DNA of 64,000 nucleotides from Hydractinia symbiolongicarpus (Eukaryota > Cnidaria > Hydrozoa > Anthoathecata > Hydractiniidae), in assembly GCF_029227915.1 (NCBI RefSeq), contig NC_079879.1, positions 22,212,501 to 22,276,500 on the forward strand. The letters are read 5' to 3'. Each line of letters begins with the position of its first letter. The stretch's first letter is position 1. Position numbers and translations under genes: made by a program. The notes beneath the pieces were generated by a model. The model did not search any database. It was given only the letters and a program-made list of their open reading frames with translations, and had not been told where the DNA came from. This document shows, in pieces, positions 36,501 to 48,895 of this stretch.

Positions 36501-39500
36501 AAAAGTTGCTAGTCACATTCTCTAGCGCGTCTGTACAACGAAATAATACATGTCGGGGTCCACGAAGGTCCCGAAATTCGAGAAAAACAATTAGCATGTT
36601 TCAGCAGCATAAATTATTTGACAAGTTCAAAATGTGAGACTCTAATATCAAAACAATCAATGTAATAACTTATGGCGACGAACTTCGATATTAGCTGTCC
36701 TGTTTTAATTATATTTGCTCATGATAGTAGTTTTCGGTAAACAGAAAAAAAATGCTTAAAACTGAGATTTTGTTGATGTAAATACATGCTGTACCGAGAT
36801 TAGTGGCAATATAAAGAGAGCGCGAAGGTTTTATATACTACTGAAACGCACACTAAGGCATATAAAAAGCTTTAAAAAAACGCATCTAAATGAACAGCCA
36901 TTTTTTGTGTGTCTGAAAATCAAAATTTATATCAATATGTTCAGTTCGAAACTAAAAAAATGAAACCAAGAATAACTAACTTACGCGTTTCTTTAGTTTC
37001 GACAATTTTCCATCAAGCCATTTCAATTTACCACACTCACATATATCTTCCTCGGAGAGTTTATACTGTTTTAAAACGCTCTCTTCTTCGCAGAGCTTGT
37101 GTAGTTCAAAGTCAGACATTACAGTCATATCTTCGTAAACACAATCAACATCAGAATCGAAATGAAACGGAGACTAAACAAAGTTATCGTTAGATATACT
37201 TTAAAAATCAGGCTAGAAAAGGGCAGTTTTTATCAACATCCTTGAAATTCAGAGTTACAAAATTAGGCTAAACGTCTTAAAGACGTTTGGTTCTAGGTTT
37301 TTCTATAGTAAAATTGTAATGGAAAATCGTTGCAGATTTAAATATTCCGAATTCTTAGATAACACTTAGAAATTATGAAAGTTAGCTTGTTGGCCAGATC
37401 TAAAGTGGAACTACGTCACTATTATGACCAGCTTGTTTTTTGCCCACGTGCCAATTTTGTAGAAAACGACGAGATTATATATTGGAGACATTAAAATCAA
37501 ACTGTTTTTGACATCCCCTAATACATTATCGCAAAATCACTTAATAAGTCCAACCGTTTAAAAGTACAAGGTAAAAGTAGCCATCAAGATTATCTATATT
37601 TTGGTTTGAAATTAAAAAAAAAAACGTCCGCTAAGTCAAACATAATTTTTCGTCGAGATTCGACTCATTGAATGTCCTGATTACATAAACATTAGATAAA
37701 TCTGTTTCTTGGTTCCTCGGAAGTTTGAGTTATCGAGAGTATCAGAAACACAACAATTTACCTTTACGTAGTTTTGAGCCATGACTAAAAGTTGTTCATC
37801 AGTGTATTTATGACGAACCAAAAGAGGATGGTTTGTCACTTTACGAAGCTTCGTGAGTAAGGCCATGCCAGCACCTCCATTCTTGAGACCTGTGATAATT
37901 TTTTAATAAAAAGATTGTCCGGCAAAATATACAATAGTAATAAAAACATTGGAGTCTTTTCTTGAAAGCAGAAATATGACATAGCGAAGAATTGTGCAAA
38001 TTCGCGCCCTATCCACGTTTCAGGATTACATACAGAGAATTGTGCAAATTCGCACTCTATCTACGTTCTAGGATTTTACACGCGCAAAAAGCAACTATGT
38101 GTTTAAGATGACGAACCGTGAAAACAAACAGAGAAGTACGTACCATTTTGAATTTTGTATTCAGTTATATAAGACTTATAAAGTTGCATTTGTATATCGT
38201 TAAGTTCGCATAATGCTATTTTTTCATTTTTACTTGGCATGTCGTGTAGCACCTGCATGAAAAGTGAGGTAACTTCATTCATAATGAAAAGTAAAGGATC
38301 TTCTTATACATATCATTGAAATAGAATCTCGACTAGGAGTTTAGGCTTTATTATTTAATTTATTTTAATAGAGAAAAAAGGCGTACACAAAACACAGCAG
38401 AATAACTGGTAATTACCAAACAGACTTACATCTTTTTTCAAACGTCGTAGAAAAAATGGTTCCAATATTTTTTTCACTTTCGGTAGCAATTCTTTCTCAT
38501 AGGTTGTCTCACCATCCTAAATTATTTATATAAGTGAAGATAAATAAATAAAAAAGCCAAACATTTTAAATGTTTAAATATTGTCAAGTTAAACGAACAA
38601 ACAAAGAAAATTACAGTACCAAAATCCTTTACACATACATAACAGCTGGTTTGTTTGAATATACAAAACCAGTTTTAATGTTAGTAGCAGGGACAAAATT
38701 TAATGCTTTACTCACAGTCATGTTTTGTCTGCTAAACAACATCTTAATACGTTCGTGATAACTATCAAACATTTCTGGCATTAAGAAAACTAGCAAAGCT
38801 ATGAGTTCCATGACGTCATTTTGTAGAGGAGTTCCAGTAAGCAGAAGTTTTCGACTGGCCTGTTATGGTGGAATAAAACAAATAAAAAAGTCAATGCCTA
38901 CTAACCAACATTGTTATAAGATACCGGCCTGGGAAAAGGTTTTTTTCTCTACAGTCAGCAAATATTAGGCAACTAACTTTTAATTCGAACCCAGCTTTTT
39001 TTATTATTTCATAATAATTTAAATAAGATAGGTATAATAGTAACAACAAGAGTTTTTAATACGAAAATGTTGCATTTTGTTGATGAGTTGAGTAATCCTC
39101 TGCAATGGAGTGTAATCATTAATCTTCAATAAGGCAAAGAAAAATAAATATCGAGAAATTAAGACTTTTCTATTTATTTTTTAAAATGTCCAAAAAGTGA
39201 TTTTTTGTCCCTGCAGAGAAGAGTGATCAGTAATTTATGAATGCCTTATCCCGAAATTCTTATAGTATTGATTGACGACCTCATCCAGACTTAAAAAAAT
39301 CAAAGCGTACAAGTAACTGGTGATCATGTTCTATAAAATCAGCAGGTCTTATACTAGAATTATGACAGGACATCCACGATGGAGTTTTTTGTAGCTCTCC
39401 TTCTTCAGGTAGACCCTATTTACCATAAATTTTCTGAAAGCACTATGGTTAGGCTACCAGAATATTGTCCACTTCTAAGTGGTACCCAACCCCTTACATG

Positions 39501-42500
39501 TAACATGATGTCTTTTTGTGTGATGTAATTTTAGACTAGACAGAAACACAACGAATTTTACGAAACAAATGCTACCGTCTGCTTCGATAAATTTTATATT
39601 AAAGAGGCTTTAAAGCTTCTGCAATATAAACGCGGGCACTGTAGAATAATAATAAAAATATTTTAAAAAAATGTTAAAAAATAATGGTGAAAACAATTAA
39701 TTGTATAGGGAAAAACTACATCAATGTTCTAAATACTTATATATACTTTATATATAAGTGGTTAGAATATGGATTTAAAACCTTAAACCAATAAAATAGA
39801 TAAAATTACAATAAAAATTCACAACAAAACGTAGAAGTAAAACAACCTGCAGTCTCAGTAAATGCTTGTAACGTTCACTTTTCATATTTTTAATCATATG
39901 TGCTTCATCCAACACAAGGTATTGTATATTCAACCTTCTGAAGAATCCGCGATCTTCTTTGGTGCTCAAAACTATGTTGAAACTAAAGACAAGATGCAAT
40001 TGTTGGAGATCAGTAAATTGCTAGAGTTTAAAAGAGGCTTCTTGTATCAAATAAGTCTTCACAGGTCTGAAAATTTAGGATTTTTATAGGAGTTAAAAGT
40101 AAATAATTTTAAATCCTGCCCTAATTAGGGCGAGTGTGTTGATGAGCCAAGAAATCAAACTATTAATGTCACCAATGTGTTTATGGTATTTTTTATGTGT
40201 CACTTTTAATTTTGACCACGTTTTGGGCCAATAATGGTATTAGGATTTAAAAAAACTTTGACATTAGTTTTAATTCTTGTCAGATAATAAAGCATTTTAA
40301 TCCGACCTGTCAGTACAATCTATCACACGTAAAAATAAGAAAGAAATGTTATCGGTTTTTATTTGAATTTACGTTTCAAAATCTTAAAACTCCTTTCAGC
40401 TCTTATGAAATTAAGGACTATTATTAACAAAAGAAAAACGTACAAAACTCCCAGTGTCAAGTAGCATAAAGAACAATCACAACAAAGTAGACATACGTGG
40501 AGATGATGACGTCAGCTTGTTCTTCTCCCTCTAATATATCTCTTCTTAAATAACGTCGTTCTGATTGACTCCCTGATATAAATAATTAGAATAATCAGAA
40601 AGTATGTTATAGACAAGCTGTAGTTCGTTTGAGATCTGGTTTTAAGTTGACCTGGTTAATTTTCCACTAAAGGTTACAACACCGAGATTTACTTAAAGTC
40701 TTACCACTATATTGTACAAATGACACTTCCGGAAGCCATGTTTGAAATTCCCTGATCCAATTATCTAGAAAAAAGTACGGAAGACGTTGGGGAAATTATT
40801 TCTATTAAATGAAAATAAACCTGTAATACAAAGTGGTGTAGTATATGCATCTGCTGAAATGATAACAATGGTATCCACTAACATGGCAGTTAGTGTCACA
40901 TACATCTTCTGAATTAGCAATTATACTCTACAAAATAAGTTGCTGCATCGAACACAAATGGGTATAATATTCCAAGCAGACATTATTAAAACAAAAATCA
41001 AAAAAAAAAGTTGACCAAAATTTTTTGACGTACCTAAAGTAGAACATGGACATACAATAACATGAGGACCATGATGTCCATTTTCTAGCAAGTATCCTAT
41101 AAACGTTAAAGCTTGTATTGTCTTCCCCAGTCCCATTTGATCCGCAAGAATTCCATTTAAGTTTTTTTGATGTAACAAAGCAAGCCAGTTTAACCCGACT
41201 ATTTGGTAGTTCTTTAAACTCAAACTGAAAGAAAAAGAATAGTGTAAATATTTATTAAGGTCAAGTTTTAACTGAATCATTTTAGTCTAAAAATCAAGTC
41301 ATACCTGCCATTGACACAAAATGGTTGTTGTACAGGAAGTTGATCAACATGTTCATTTAGTAACAATATCTAAAATACAGTGGGTAGGATCATAAACATA
41401 AATCTTCAAAAAAATACCTTCCACTAAGTTGAGCAGGTTATTTCACTTGATCTGCTTTGTGTATGTATTTATTTAACAACAATATCAAAAAGCATAAAAA
41501 TATATAAAAAAATACAAAAAAATATAAAGAAATATAAAATAATTTAAAAAAATATGAAAAAAATGTGCAAAGAATTTATCTGTGTATGAATTTATCTCCA
41601 ACCAAATTAAACACGTGGTGATTTTCCTATAACACAGCATGTTAATGTTCATCCTTTCAAACTCTTACTAGCCTAGCTACATTATCCGTGGAAAAGTGCA
41701 TATAGAATTACATCTAACTTGCACAACTGGTTAGCAATGATAACACTATCAGAGTTCTCCTCTGATATCTGTTCAAGACACTTCTTATTGAATAAAGGGA
41801 AAAGCGAAGTACGATTATTAAAAAAAAATACGCAATGAAAAAGTGTATTCACCTCCTTTTGAATAGTTTTCGAAAGTTCTTCACATTTCGACATCAATTC
41901 TTCGAACTTTAATCTTTCATTCAAATAATCCAAGCATCCATCAATGAACTGTAAATATATTAATGTCTAGTAGGCTAAATTTGTAATACAAATAATAGTA
42001 GCTAGCAAAGTCACATAGAATGAAATTTTTCATTTGACCATCAAGTAAAGTTATATGACAAATCAAAACACATTTAAAACAAAGAAGACTTACTTTTTTA
42101 CTATTAAAATTCTTTATTTGGTTGATATTCTCCATCTAAAAGACATTAACCTGCTTAAAGGCCATCTTAATGCCTTGAATTAGGCTTAATTATTCGAAAT
42201 GAGTTGAGCTGATCACACAAAACCCTGTATACCCTAATGAATAAAATTAGCGCCCATATTTTAACAAGAACTGTTGTTGAATTTTGCATATACCTAGTAA
42301 GGTAGACAATAGTGTTCTTTCCAATCAAAAATACTACCATACAGAAAACAAAAGTTATGTACCATTTGCTCATAACTTTCGAATGGCCGCATGGACAAAA
42401 TCTTTTCAGCTTTGCTTCGCGAACAACTAGGTATAACAGCTAACTGCTCCATCGAACAAGTTGCAAGAAAATCATTGACCTGCGCGTAATTTTCTGCTAA

Positions 42501-45500
42501 AATTTGTTCTTCAAGAAGGCTTTCATTCAGTGATATACTATGGTCTGCTGTTATGTCTGGTAAAAAACAATAACACAAATTAAATATTAATTAGCACAGA
42601 GAAATAAACTAGCTTGCATTTACCATGTTTAACCTGGCAAAAAACCGGAAAAACCCTTTTCACTGCTAACCACAAGTTCGCATAAGCGAAGCATAAGTAA
42701 GGTTAATTATTAATTATAGATATAGGCCGTGGGCTATGAAACAATATCGTTCAGTTTCGTTGTCCAAATTTGGTGACCGATATTTTCTTCCAAAAGTTCA
42801 TAGAAACAATGTTCTATATGAAAAAAAAATGATGTTACCAACTCTGTAAACCCGCAGTTTTTTCAAAAAATACAATTATAATGACAAGTTTTTTCGACAA
42901 TCTGCCACGTCTTTCACCGCCCTATTTAGCAGTTTGTTTTGATCTAAGAACCACCTCTACACTACAATACGGAATGACCGAAAATCTAAATCAATATCAT
43001 TTTGAAAAAAAATGCTGACCACGCGATTTACAAAGTAAACAAACTTGAATGAGCGCGAAAGAGAAATGGAAAACGAAAGCTTTTGTTTTATTCATTCGGA
43101 TTGTGTAGTAAACGAAACCCTCGTACGTTGTAGTAGTGCAGGATTGCGTAGAATTATAGAATTTAGGAAAGAGTGGATTAAATTAAATAGCGTAGAGTGT
43201 GCAATTGCCCAAACTTCTTACGATGTATTTCCAAAGAGTGAAGAAAAGAAACTAGAAAACAAGGAATTTCCGCATCTGTGTTATCACGGAAAATGTTATC
43301 AGTTGTTTACCAACATCAAAAAATTAAAACGAACGAAAGATAAAAAACAAAAGGAACTTGAAATTTCTAAGGTATGTGATGTTAAAGATTTCAGCTGTAG
43401 AGTTTAATTGTGTATAGCTATATTTTATATGTATTTTTTCTGTAATTCGATTTCTCCATAGAATTATGCAGTCAAAAAAAACAAAAGATGATATTGTACC
43501 TCCTGCAAGAAAAAGTTGCAGAATTTCTCAGCCTACGAAAATTTCTGAAAGATCGAAGCATGTTCTAGCCTCGGAGTGTATTATTTGTGAAAATTTTAAA
43601 ACTGAAAAAGTAAGAATATTTATTTATAGCACATTATTCGAACGATCGAATGATCGAATAATATTCGAAACAATTTATTTTTAGATTAGTGGCAAGCAAA
43701 CTCGTATAACTCTTTCACGAGCTGAGACACTGACATGCGGTCAGTTGAAGGCTGCGGCCGAATTTAAAAATGACGAGCGAATTTTGACAGTGCTGAGAGA
43801 AAAAGATTGTGTTGCGCTCGAAGTACAAAATCATAAACCCTGCTATAAGCTTTATGTTAAAAATCAACAAAAGAATTTGACGCAGTACGAGTCTTGCTAT
43901 GAGATGTTTTGTGAAACTTATGTCAAAATGAAATTAATAGAAGAAAAAAAATTTGTCAATGACTACTCTGGTTAGAAAATTTAGATATATTGCTGCTAGA
44001 CAGGGTAGCAACACTTTCAATTATAAAGCTTCTAGACTGGGGTTAAAGTTACAAAAGGCTTCCCTGAACTCGTCTTCTATCGCCCAAAATTTTGCAGAAA
44101 GAGCTACATTGTCTATCTAAAAGAATATGAGGCGGGGGACATGTTAGAGTCTGCAAATCTAACAGAAAGTGAAGGTACAAAATCAGAGAGTTCTTCCAGC
44201 GACGAAAGTGAGTGGGGTGATAACGCAACGCGAGGGATTCCGAGCAACTATCTCTACCATGCAGCATTTTACTTGCACAATGTCATCAAGGCGTCAGAAT
44301 CGTTCATCGTAAACTGGCCACCCACTTCTGCTGATTTTGATGAAAGAGATGTTCGAGAATTTGTTCCTCCATTACTGTACAATTTCATGGCCTGGCTACT
44401 CAATATGAGTGACGAACCTAATTTTGAGATACGCATTAACATCAAGGACGTGAAAGACGATCGAATCATTTTGTCGCTAGCACAAGATCTGATTTATAAC
44501 GCGACAAATGGGAGAACAGTTACACCTAAATCAATGGCCTTGTTGATGGCTTTAAGACAACTAACTGGTAGCTTCAGTTGATTAATATTTTAAACGGTTT
44601 TGGCCATTGCACTTCCCACTCCTCTGTGCTACGTCATGATACTGCATTGGCGGAACAAGCAAGCTTGCGCTCTTCTGATTTACCAGAAAACGTCGATCGC
44701 AAGAAATTTCCCACCGTTGTTGTAGACAATGCTGACTTTGCTGAGGAAACTAAGAAGCAAACACACATCACCATCATGATCATGATTCAAAATAATGTCA
44801 CAGACAATCAAACAAGTGTGTCATCAATAAAAAGATCACAAAGAAAAAGTCTTGTTGTTCCTTTAAATGATTTGTCTTTTAAATTGGGTAAAAAAGAAAC
44901 TCCTACTTTTTCTTCTAATGTAAATCTAACGAAAATAGCATATCTACTAAATCAGGCGCGTGATTTGAACTTGCTTTTTGTGCTGGCCAGGAAATTTGCG
45001 ATTGCGAACCTGCCTGACTGGACTGGATTCAACACCTTGATCACTGAACCAAATTGTACCCCATCTACTATAACGTATCTTCCAATCATCGACGCACCAC
45101 CGACGGACTACTCGGTGATCTTCACCTTCCTTAATAAGTGTATGGAAATGTTATATCACATGACACACTTGTACATGGCAACAGTTTGTGACGAAGCTGT
45201 ATATGCAAAAATACAGCAAGTTCGATGGAAAAATAAAACTTTTCGAAAACACCTATTGTTCGTCTCGGAGAATTTCATGCGATTATGTCTTTCTGTTGTA
45301 CTATTGCCAAGAGATTTAAAAATTCTGGTTTGGAGAATATATTGATTGAATCCGATAGGTTGATATTACATGCTATCTTTGCATCGCAGTCAAGTGTACT
45401 GATACACACTCCTGATACAGATGTCGTTATTATGGCTGTTGCATCAGCTAAAGATTTTAATCATCGTTTTTATGTGGAAACTGGCGTTGGCGAACAAAAT

Positions 45501-47838
45501 CGAATTCTCGATATGCATTACATCGCGAACTCTCTTGGTGAAGTTACTGATGCTCTCGTCGGATTTCACGCCTTCACAAGTTGTGATTCAGTTAGCTCCT
45601 TCCATGGAAAAGGAAAAAAGAAATGCTTTGACGTAATGAAAACCAAGCCACTTTACATAGATTTATTTTTCAACCCTCAGATGCTACGGAAGAGAGCTAT
45701 AATAAAGCTGCTGTCTTTGTTTGCACTTTATACGGTTCTCAGACAGTATCTTCAACAATCAATAGTACAAGATTGTACCTTTTCACTCATGGAAAATACA
45801 GCGAAGATCTTTTGCCACCAACAGACGATGCCTTGCGCTAGCATCTTTTAAGAGCTATATACCAAGCTTTTATCTGGAAACGACGCACTGTTCAGTTCAT
45901 TCCAGATATTAGCATAACTGACCATGGCTGGACGTTAAATAACAGCTCGCTTGTAATCAAATGGCTCAATCAAAAACCTGCAACACAAGCATTACTTCAA
46001 ACAACAACGTGCAAATGCAAAAAATCATGCACCAACAATGCTTGTGGTTGCAGAAAAAGCGGTCTTGAGTGCTCCAGTTTATGTTTATGTGAAAACTGTG
46101 AAAACGCAAAGCCTCTTGAAGCTGATGGTACTAGCACGGAATCATCTGATAACAACTCAGAGAGCGATGAAGACATAGATTTTAACGTTTTTTAATATAT
46201 GAAAGCAGCGTTTTCATTTTATTTTATTTTATCAGGTAGCATTAAGATCTTCGCTATGATCTTCTGAGACTTAACATTCTTAATATTATACTTTCTAACA
46301 ATCATAAAAGGCTTAGGCAAGAATATAATAACTAATGGCGACAAAAGTTTGTCCATTTACAGCCAAAATGTTGCTTTTTCATGTTATCTAGTATCGATAC
46401 ATAACGATATTACACGATAAAGGAATAATCGCATGTTAAATGCATTTTTTGAAAATATTTTTGCATTAAGTAAGTTAGTTGTAGGTATTTTTTAAAAAAG
46501 AAAAGTTTTTGCTTTGTTGTAATGTTATTATTAGTTAGAAACGCGTAAAATCGATAATGCACTATATCACACGATAACACATTTTTAAACCCTTAATTAC
46601 ACGAAAACTGTGGGGTATCGAAATTGGTAACATCGATAATATAAATCAGTACAACCCAAAACCCTGATTTAACCAAAAAAATATTGGTCACCAAACATGG
46701 GCAACGAAAATTATTTTAGAGAGCTTTTTATTGAACATAGCCCACGGCCTAATATAATTATACCGTTTATGCCATCTTTATCAGCATCGCCATCATCACT
46801 GTCAACAACAACAGGATCATCATTGTTTACTTTTACTCCATTTCCATCTTCATTGTCACTGTCAATTACACAAACACGTTTGCGTTTTGATGCATGTTTC
46901 ACATAGCTTACTTCGACATCACTGTCATCGCTTTCAATCCTTGCTTTTCGTTTTTTCTGACAATTTCCTAATAAAAGGAGGGTAAAAAAAGTAGTCAATA
47001 TGGATGCTTTAAAACGACTAATAATGATCAACTTTTAAATATACAATTTTTATATAAGGAACCAATTTTAGTGTTATTGTTAACACAACGAAAAACAATT
47101 TTTGAAAAAAGCGTCAAAAAAGTCTGTTTTTGGTTTTAGGTTAGTCAAATAAAGATAGGGTGAAATTTTTTTAAGCATTAAAATTTGGTTATCTTTAGTA
47201 AACTATTAGTTAGTCAGAAATATAGTAGAACTTTTTCAAAACTTGTACTTGTAAAGTTCCTTATAAAACATACTAAGGAGCGAAAGATTTTTTTTGGAAA
47301 AGAAGGCTGCTGTACAATTTTGTTTAGTTAATCAAGTATTACAAGGGAAGCAGAAAGTCTTAAATAAAAGAGACACTAATAATAATAACAGTAACTGAAA
47401 AGTTGTCTGTGTTTTACTTAGAACAAAGTATTTGCAAATTAATGTGTGATGGATACAAAATGTATTTTCAACCAATAAAATAAGTTTAATCCATCACATA
47501 ATTTGTTCTAAGTCAATAGAGATGTAACCATTTCACAGTGGAAGTTTTATAGCTTTTATATTAATACTCATATTTTTTCTGTGTGTATAACAGCTTCATT
47601 TTGACCCCTTGTGAGGTAAATGGTATGCCGACGGGCAAACCGTGTGGATTTTCCCATAGGTTAACGACTACTTGTAAAACATATCCCTTCTCGTAAATAC
47701 CATACCTGGTATCTCATCGTCCAAACATTGTACATCTAAATCATTGTCTGAATCGTGTATTGCCAACACTGATGGTTTCTTTTGATATGCGAATGCTTCG
47801 AGCGATAAATTTAATGAACTATTCAACATATTAACCAT
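33529..47838 (-). CDS. SMARCAD1: SMARCAD1, SNF2-family chromatin remodeller
   Basis: Nuclear SNF2/Fun30-type ATPase that slides or evicts histones for heterochromatin maintenance and DNA-end resection. 21 exons: 47838-47706, 46967-46764, 42556-42363, 42135-42094, 41948-41853, 41768-41712, 41369-41305, 41224-41034, 40764-40705, 40572-40497, 39982-39847, 38859-38716, 38516-38430, 38252-38144, 37889-37762, 37173-36985, 36176-36058, 35663-35596, 35119-35005, 34726-34614, 33584-33529. They total 2,382 nt, 793 residues plus stop, with all phases consistent. Motifs: I MGLGKT (about 290), II DEAH (about 400), [13 protein letters not shown] (about 425), IV VLLFSQF (about 642), V STRAGGLGINL (about 697), [13 protein letters not shown] (about 727). 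The N-terminus is short (human is about 1,026 aa), acidic and Lys-rich, with no clear CUE repeat. Motif I reads DQMGLGKT, not DEMGLGKT. Confidence 0.95.
33640..34605. repeat. CAG/ACG/ACA trinucleotide-rich minisatellite
   Basis: Nearly the whole last intron of SMARCAD1 (33585-34613) consists of imperfect units of roughly 27-36 bp such as ACAACATACAGCAGCAACGA followed by CGACGACA. The period is a multiple of three, so long stop-free frames exist on both strands (Thr/Gln/Ser-rich on plus; Val/Cys/Leu-rich on minus). These are artefacts of the repeat. Confidence 0.95.
37985..38085. repeat. Two-copy direct repeat in SMARCAD1 intron
   Basis: GAATTGTGCAAATTCGC, then CTATC-ACGTT and AGGATT, occurs twice about 46 bp apart. 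Confidence 0.6.
41496..41565. repeat. A-rich AAATATA simple repeat
   Basis: Degenerate runs of AAAAATATAAA in the SMARCAD1 intron upstream of exon 7. Confidence 0.7.
42723..46751 (+). mobile_element. 4,029-bp TIR element in SMARCAD1 intron 2
   Basis: The terminal inverted repeat TAGGCCGTGGGCTATG is perfect over 16 bp at 42723 and 46751. A second inverted block follows inside each end (TTCGTTG-CCA then TTTGGTGACC-ATATTTT), offset by about 15 bp. The flanking ATA on both sides may be a 3-bp target duplication, but the site is too AT-rich to be sure. The interior carries a plus-strand gene (43045-46195), opposite to SMARCAD1. The right end is only 12 bp from the SMARCAD1 exon 2 boundary at 46764. 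Confidence 0.8.
43045..46195 (+). pseudogene. GFHAFT-x-CD family protein of the TIR element, frameshifted
   Basis: A long gene of a family common in cnidarian and arthropod genomes but without a settled function. Exon 1 (43045-43375) ends at GTATGT. Exon 2 starts about 43470 and ends at 43608 (GTAAGA), with an ECIICENF zinc-ligand-like motif. Exon 3 (about 43684-43971) has HKPCYKLYV. Later parts read [20 protein letters not shown] (44070), [18 protein letters not shown] (44590), then [10 protein letters not shown] (45267), [16 protein letters not shown] and [20 protein letters not shown] (45555). A Cys-rich tail follows ([26 protein letters not shown], about 46012) with a TAA at 46193. Frameshifts near 44575, 45262 and 45675 and a TAG at 45839 make it inactive. 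The acidic motifs suggest a PIN/5'-nuclease-like fold, which is an inference. Confidence 0.65.
47417..47515. repeat. Small inverted-repeat element in SMARCAD1 intron 1
   Basis: ACTTAGAACAAAGTATTT, then TGTGTGATGGAT, on the left is mirrored by ATCCATCACATAATTTGTTC plus TAAGT on the right. The whole is about 100 bp and looks like a tiny MITE. Confidence 0.55.
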
Positions 47839-47895
47839 TTATCCTTTTTCTAAGTTAGAGACAAGGTGAATATTATTATTATTATTACATTAATC

Positions 47896-47927
47896 AGCAC
47901 AATTGACATTATGATGTCAAATTGTGC
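47896..47927. repeat. Short hairpin upstream of SMARCAD1 start
   Basis: AGCACAATTGACAT and ATGTCAAATTGTGCT are near-perfect inverted arms around a few bases, about 60 bp upstream of the SMARCAD1 ATG. An ATT microsatellite (47871-47888) lies beside it. Confidence 0.5.
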
Positions 47928-48329
47928 TATGATTTGACATTAACGAAACATATACTTTATAAAGACGATCAAGACACGTTTGCTAAACAAACTTTTAAAT
48001 AATTTTTGTACACCTTATATTGAAGCTTCACCTTCTGCAGATTTCATTTTGCAGACAACCGAATTTGTTGATTAAGAACATTTGACAGCCAATTTTTAAA
48101 ACTAATTTCGGTTTTTAAAAAGGGCAAAAGGACACATATTAGTAGTTATATTAAACAAAATATATAAAAACAGAGAAAAACAAGTTTGAAATAATACAAT
48201 TTTTAGTAAAGCACAAACAAATAAATAATAAAAAAAGAAAAAAGAAATTGCCATGGAAGATTATTATATTAACAGTATTCATGTTCACAAAAAATATTTA
48301 CAATTATAATCCAAAAAAATTATTTACAC

Positions 48330-48895
48330 CTAGTCAGGATAATATCTTCTTTTCATGGTTCGATATTTACGAAGCATGTATAAAGCTTCCAACTCCTTGA
48401 CAATATAATTCCCTCTTTCAATTAATTCTTCAATCTTCACTGGATCTGTAACATCACGATTCTTCATAAACGCAGTCTTTAATTTTGGTTTAAAGTAATC
48501 ATAGCCAAGCGGGTAATCTTTACCATAATAAAGAAGCTAAAATAGAAACTTTGATTAAACAAAATTACTACTTATTACACTATAAACATTACTTTTCAAA
48601 GCTTCATTAGCCATAAAACTTCAGCCTTTATTTCACTTCCTTGCAATGTATTTTCTAACTGAGCCATTAACAGCAGGTACACATTAGACATGCTAGATCT
48701 AGGTAATATCTTAAAACAAAAAAGAATAAGAATCAGGAGGAGAATAAAAATGGATTTAACAGTGAACAATTGTGACCTTAAAAACCAACTATCCACAAAC
48801 AAAACCCTTTTTGATGTGGGCGTTGCTAAAAAATAAGAAAACATATTCACCTGTTTGTACAACTGAATAACTCTTGATCGGAGTGGGTTGCTCAT
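48330..48895 (-). CDS. ETFRF1: ETF regulatory factor 1 (LYRM5)
   Basis: Small mitochondrial LYR-motif protein that binds electron-transfer flavoprotein and displaces its FAD. Two exons, 48895-48851 and 48536-48330 (TAG), for 83 residues in phase; the human protein is about 90. The sequence is characteristic: start [15 protein letters not shown], then [35 protein letters not shown], and the LYR-family helix [20 protein letters not shown]. The gene lies about 490 bp upstream of SMARCAD1 on the same strand. A further frame inside its intron (48596-48710) resembles an exon only weakly. Confidence 0.93.

Noticed and set aside
48596-48710. Alternative ETFRF1 exon ([16 protein letters not shown] frame)
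   Set aside because: The two-exon model already matches the full protein, and this frame has no homology.
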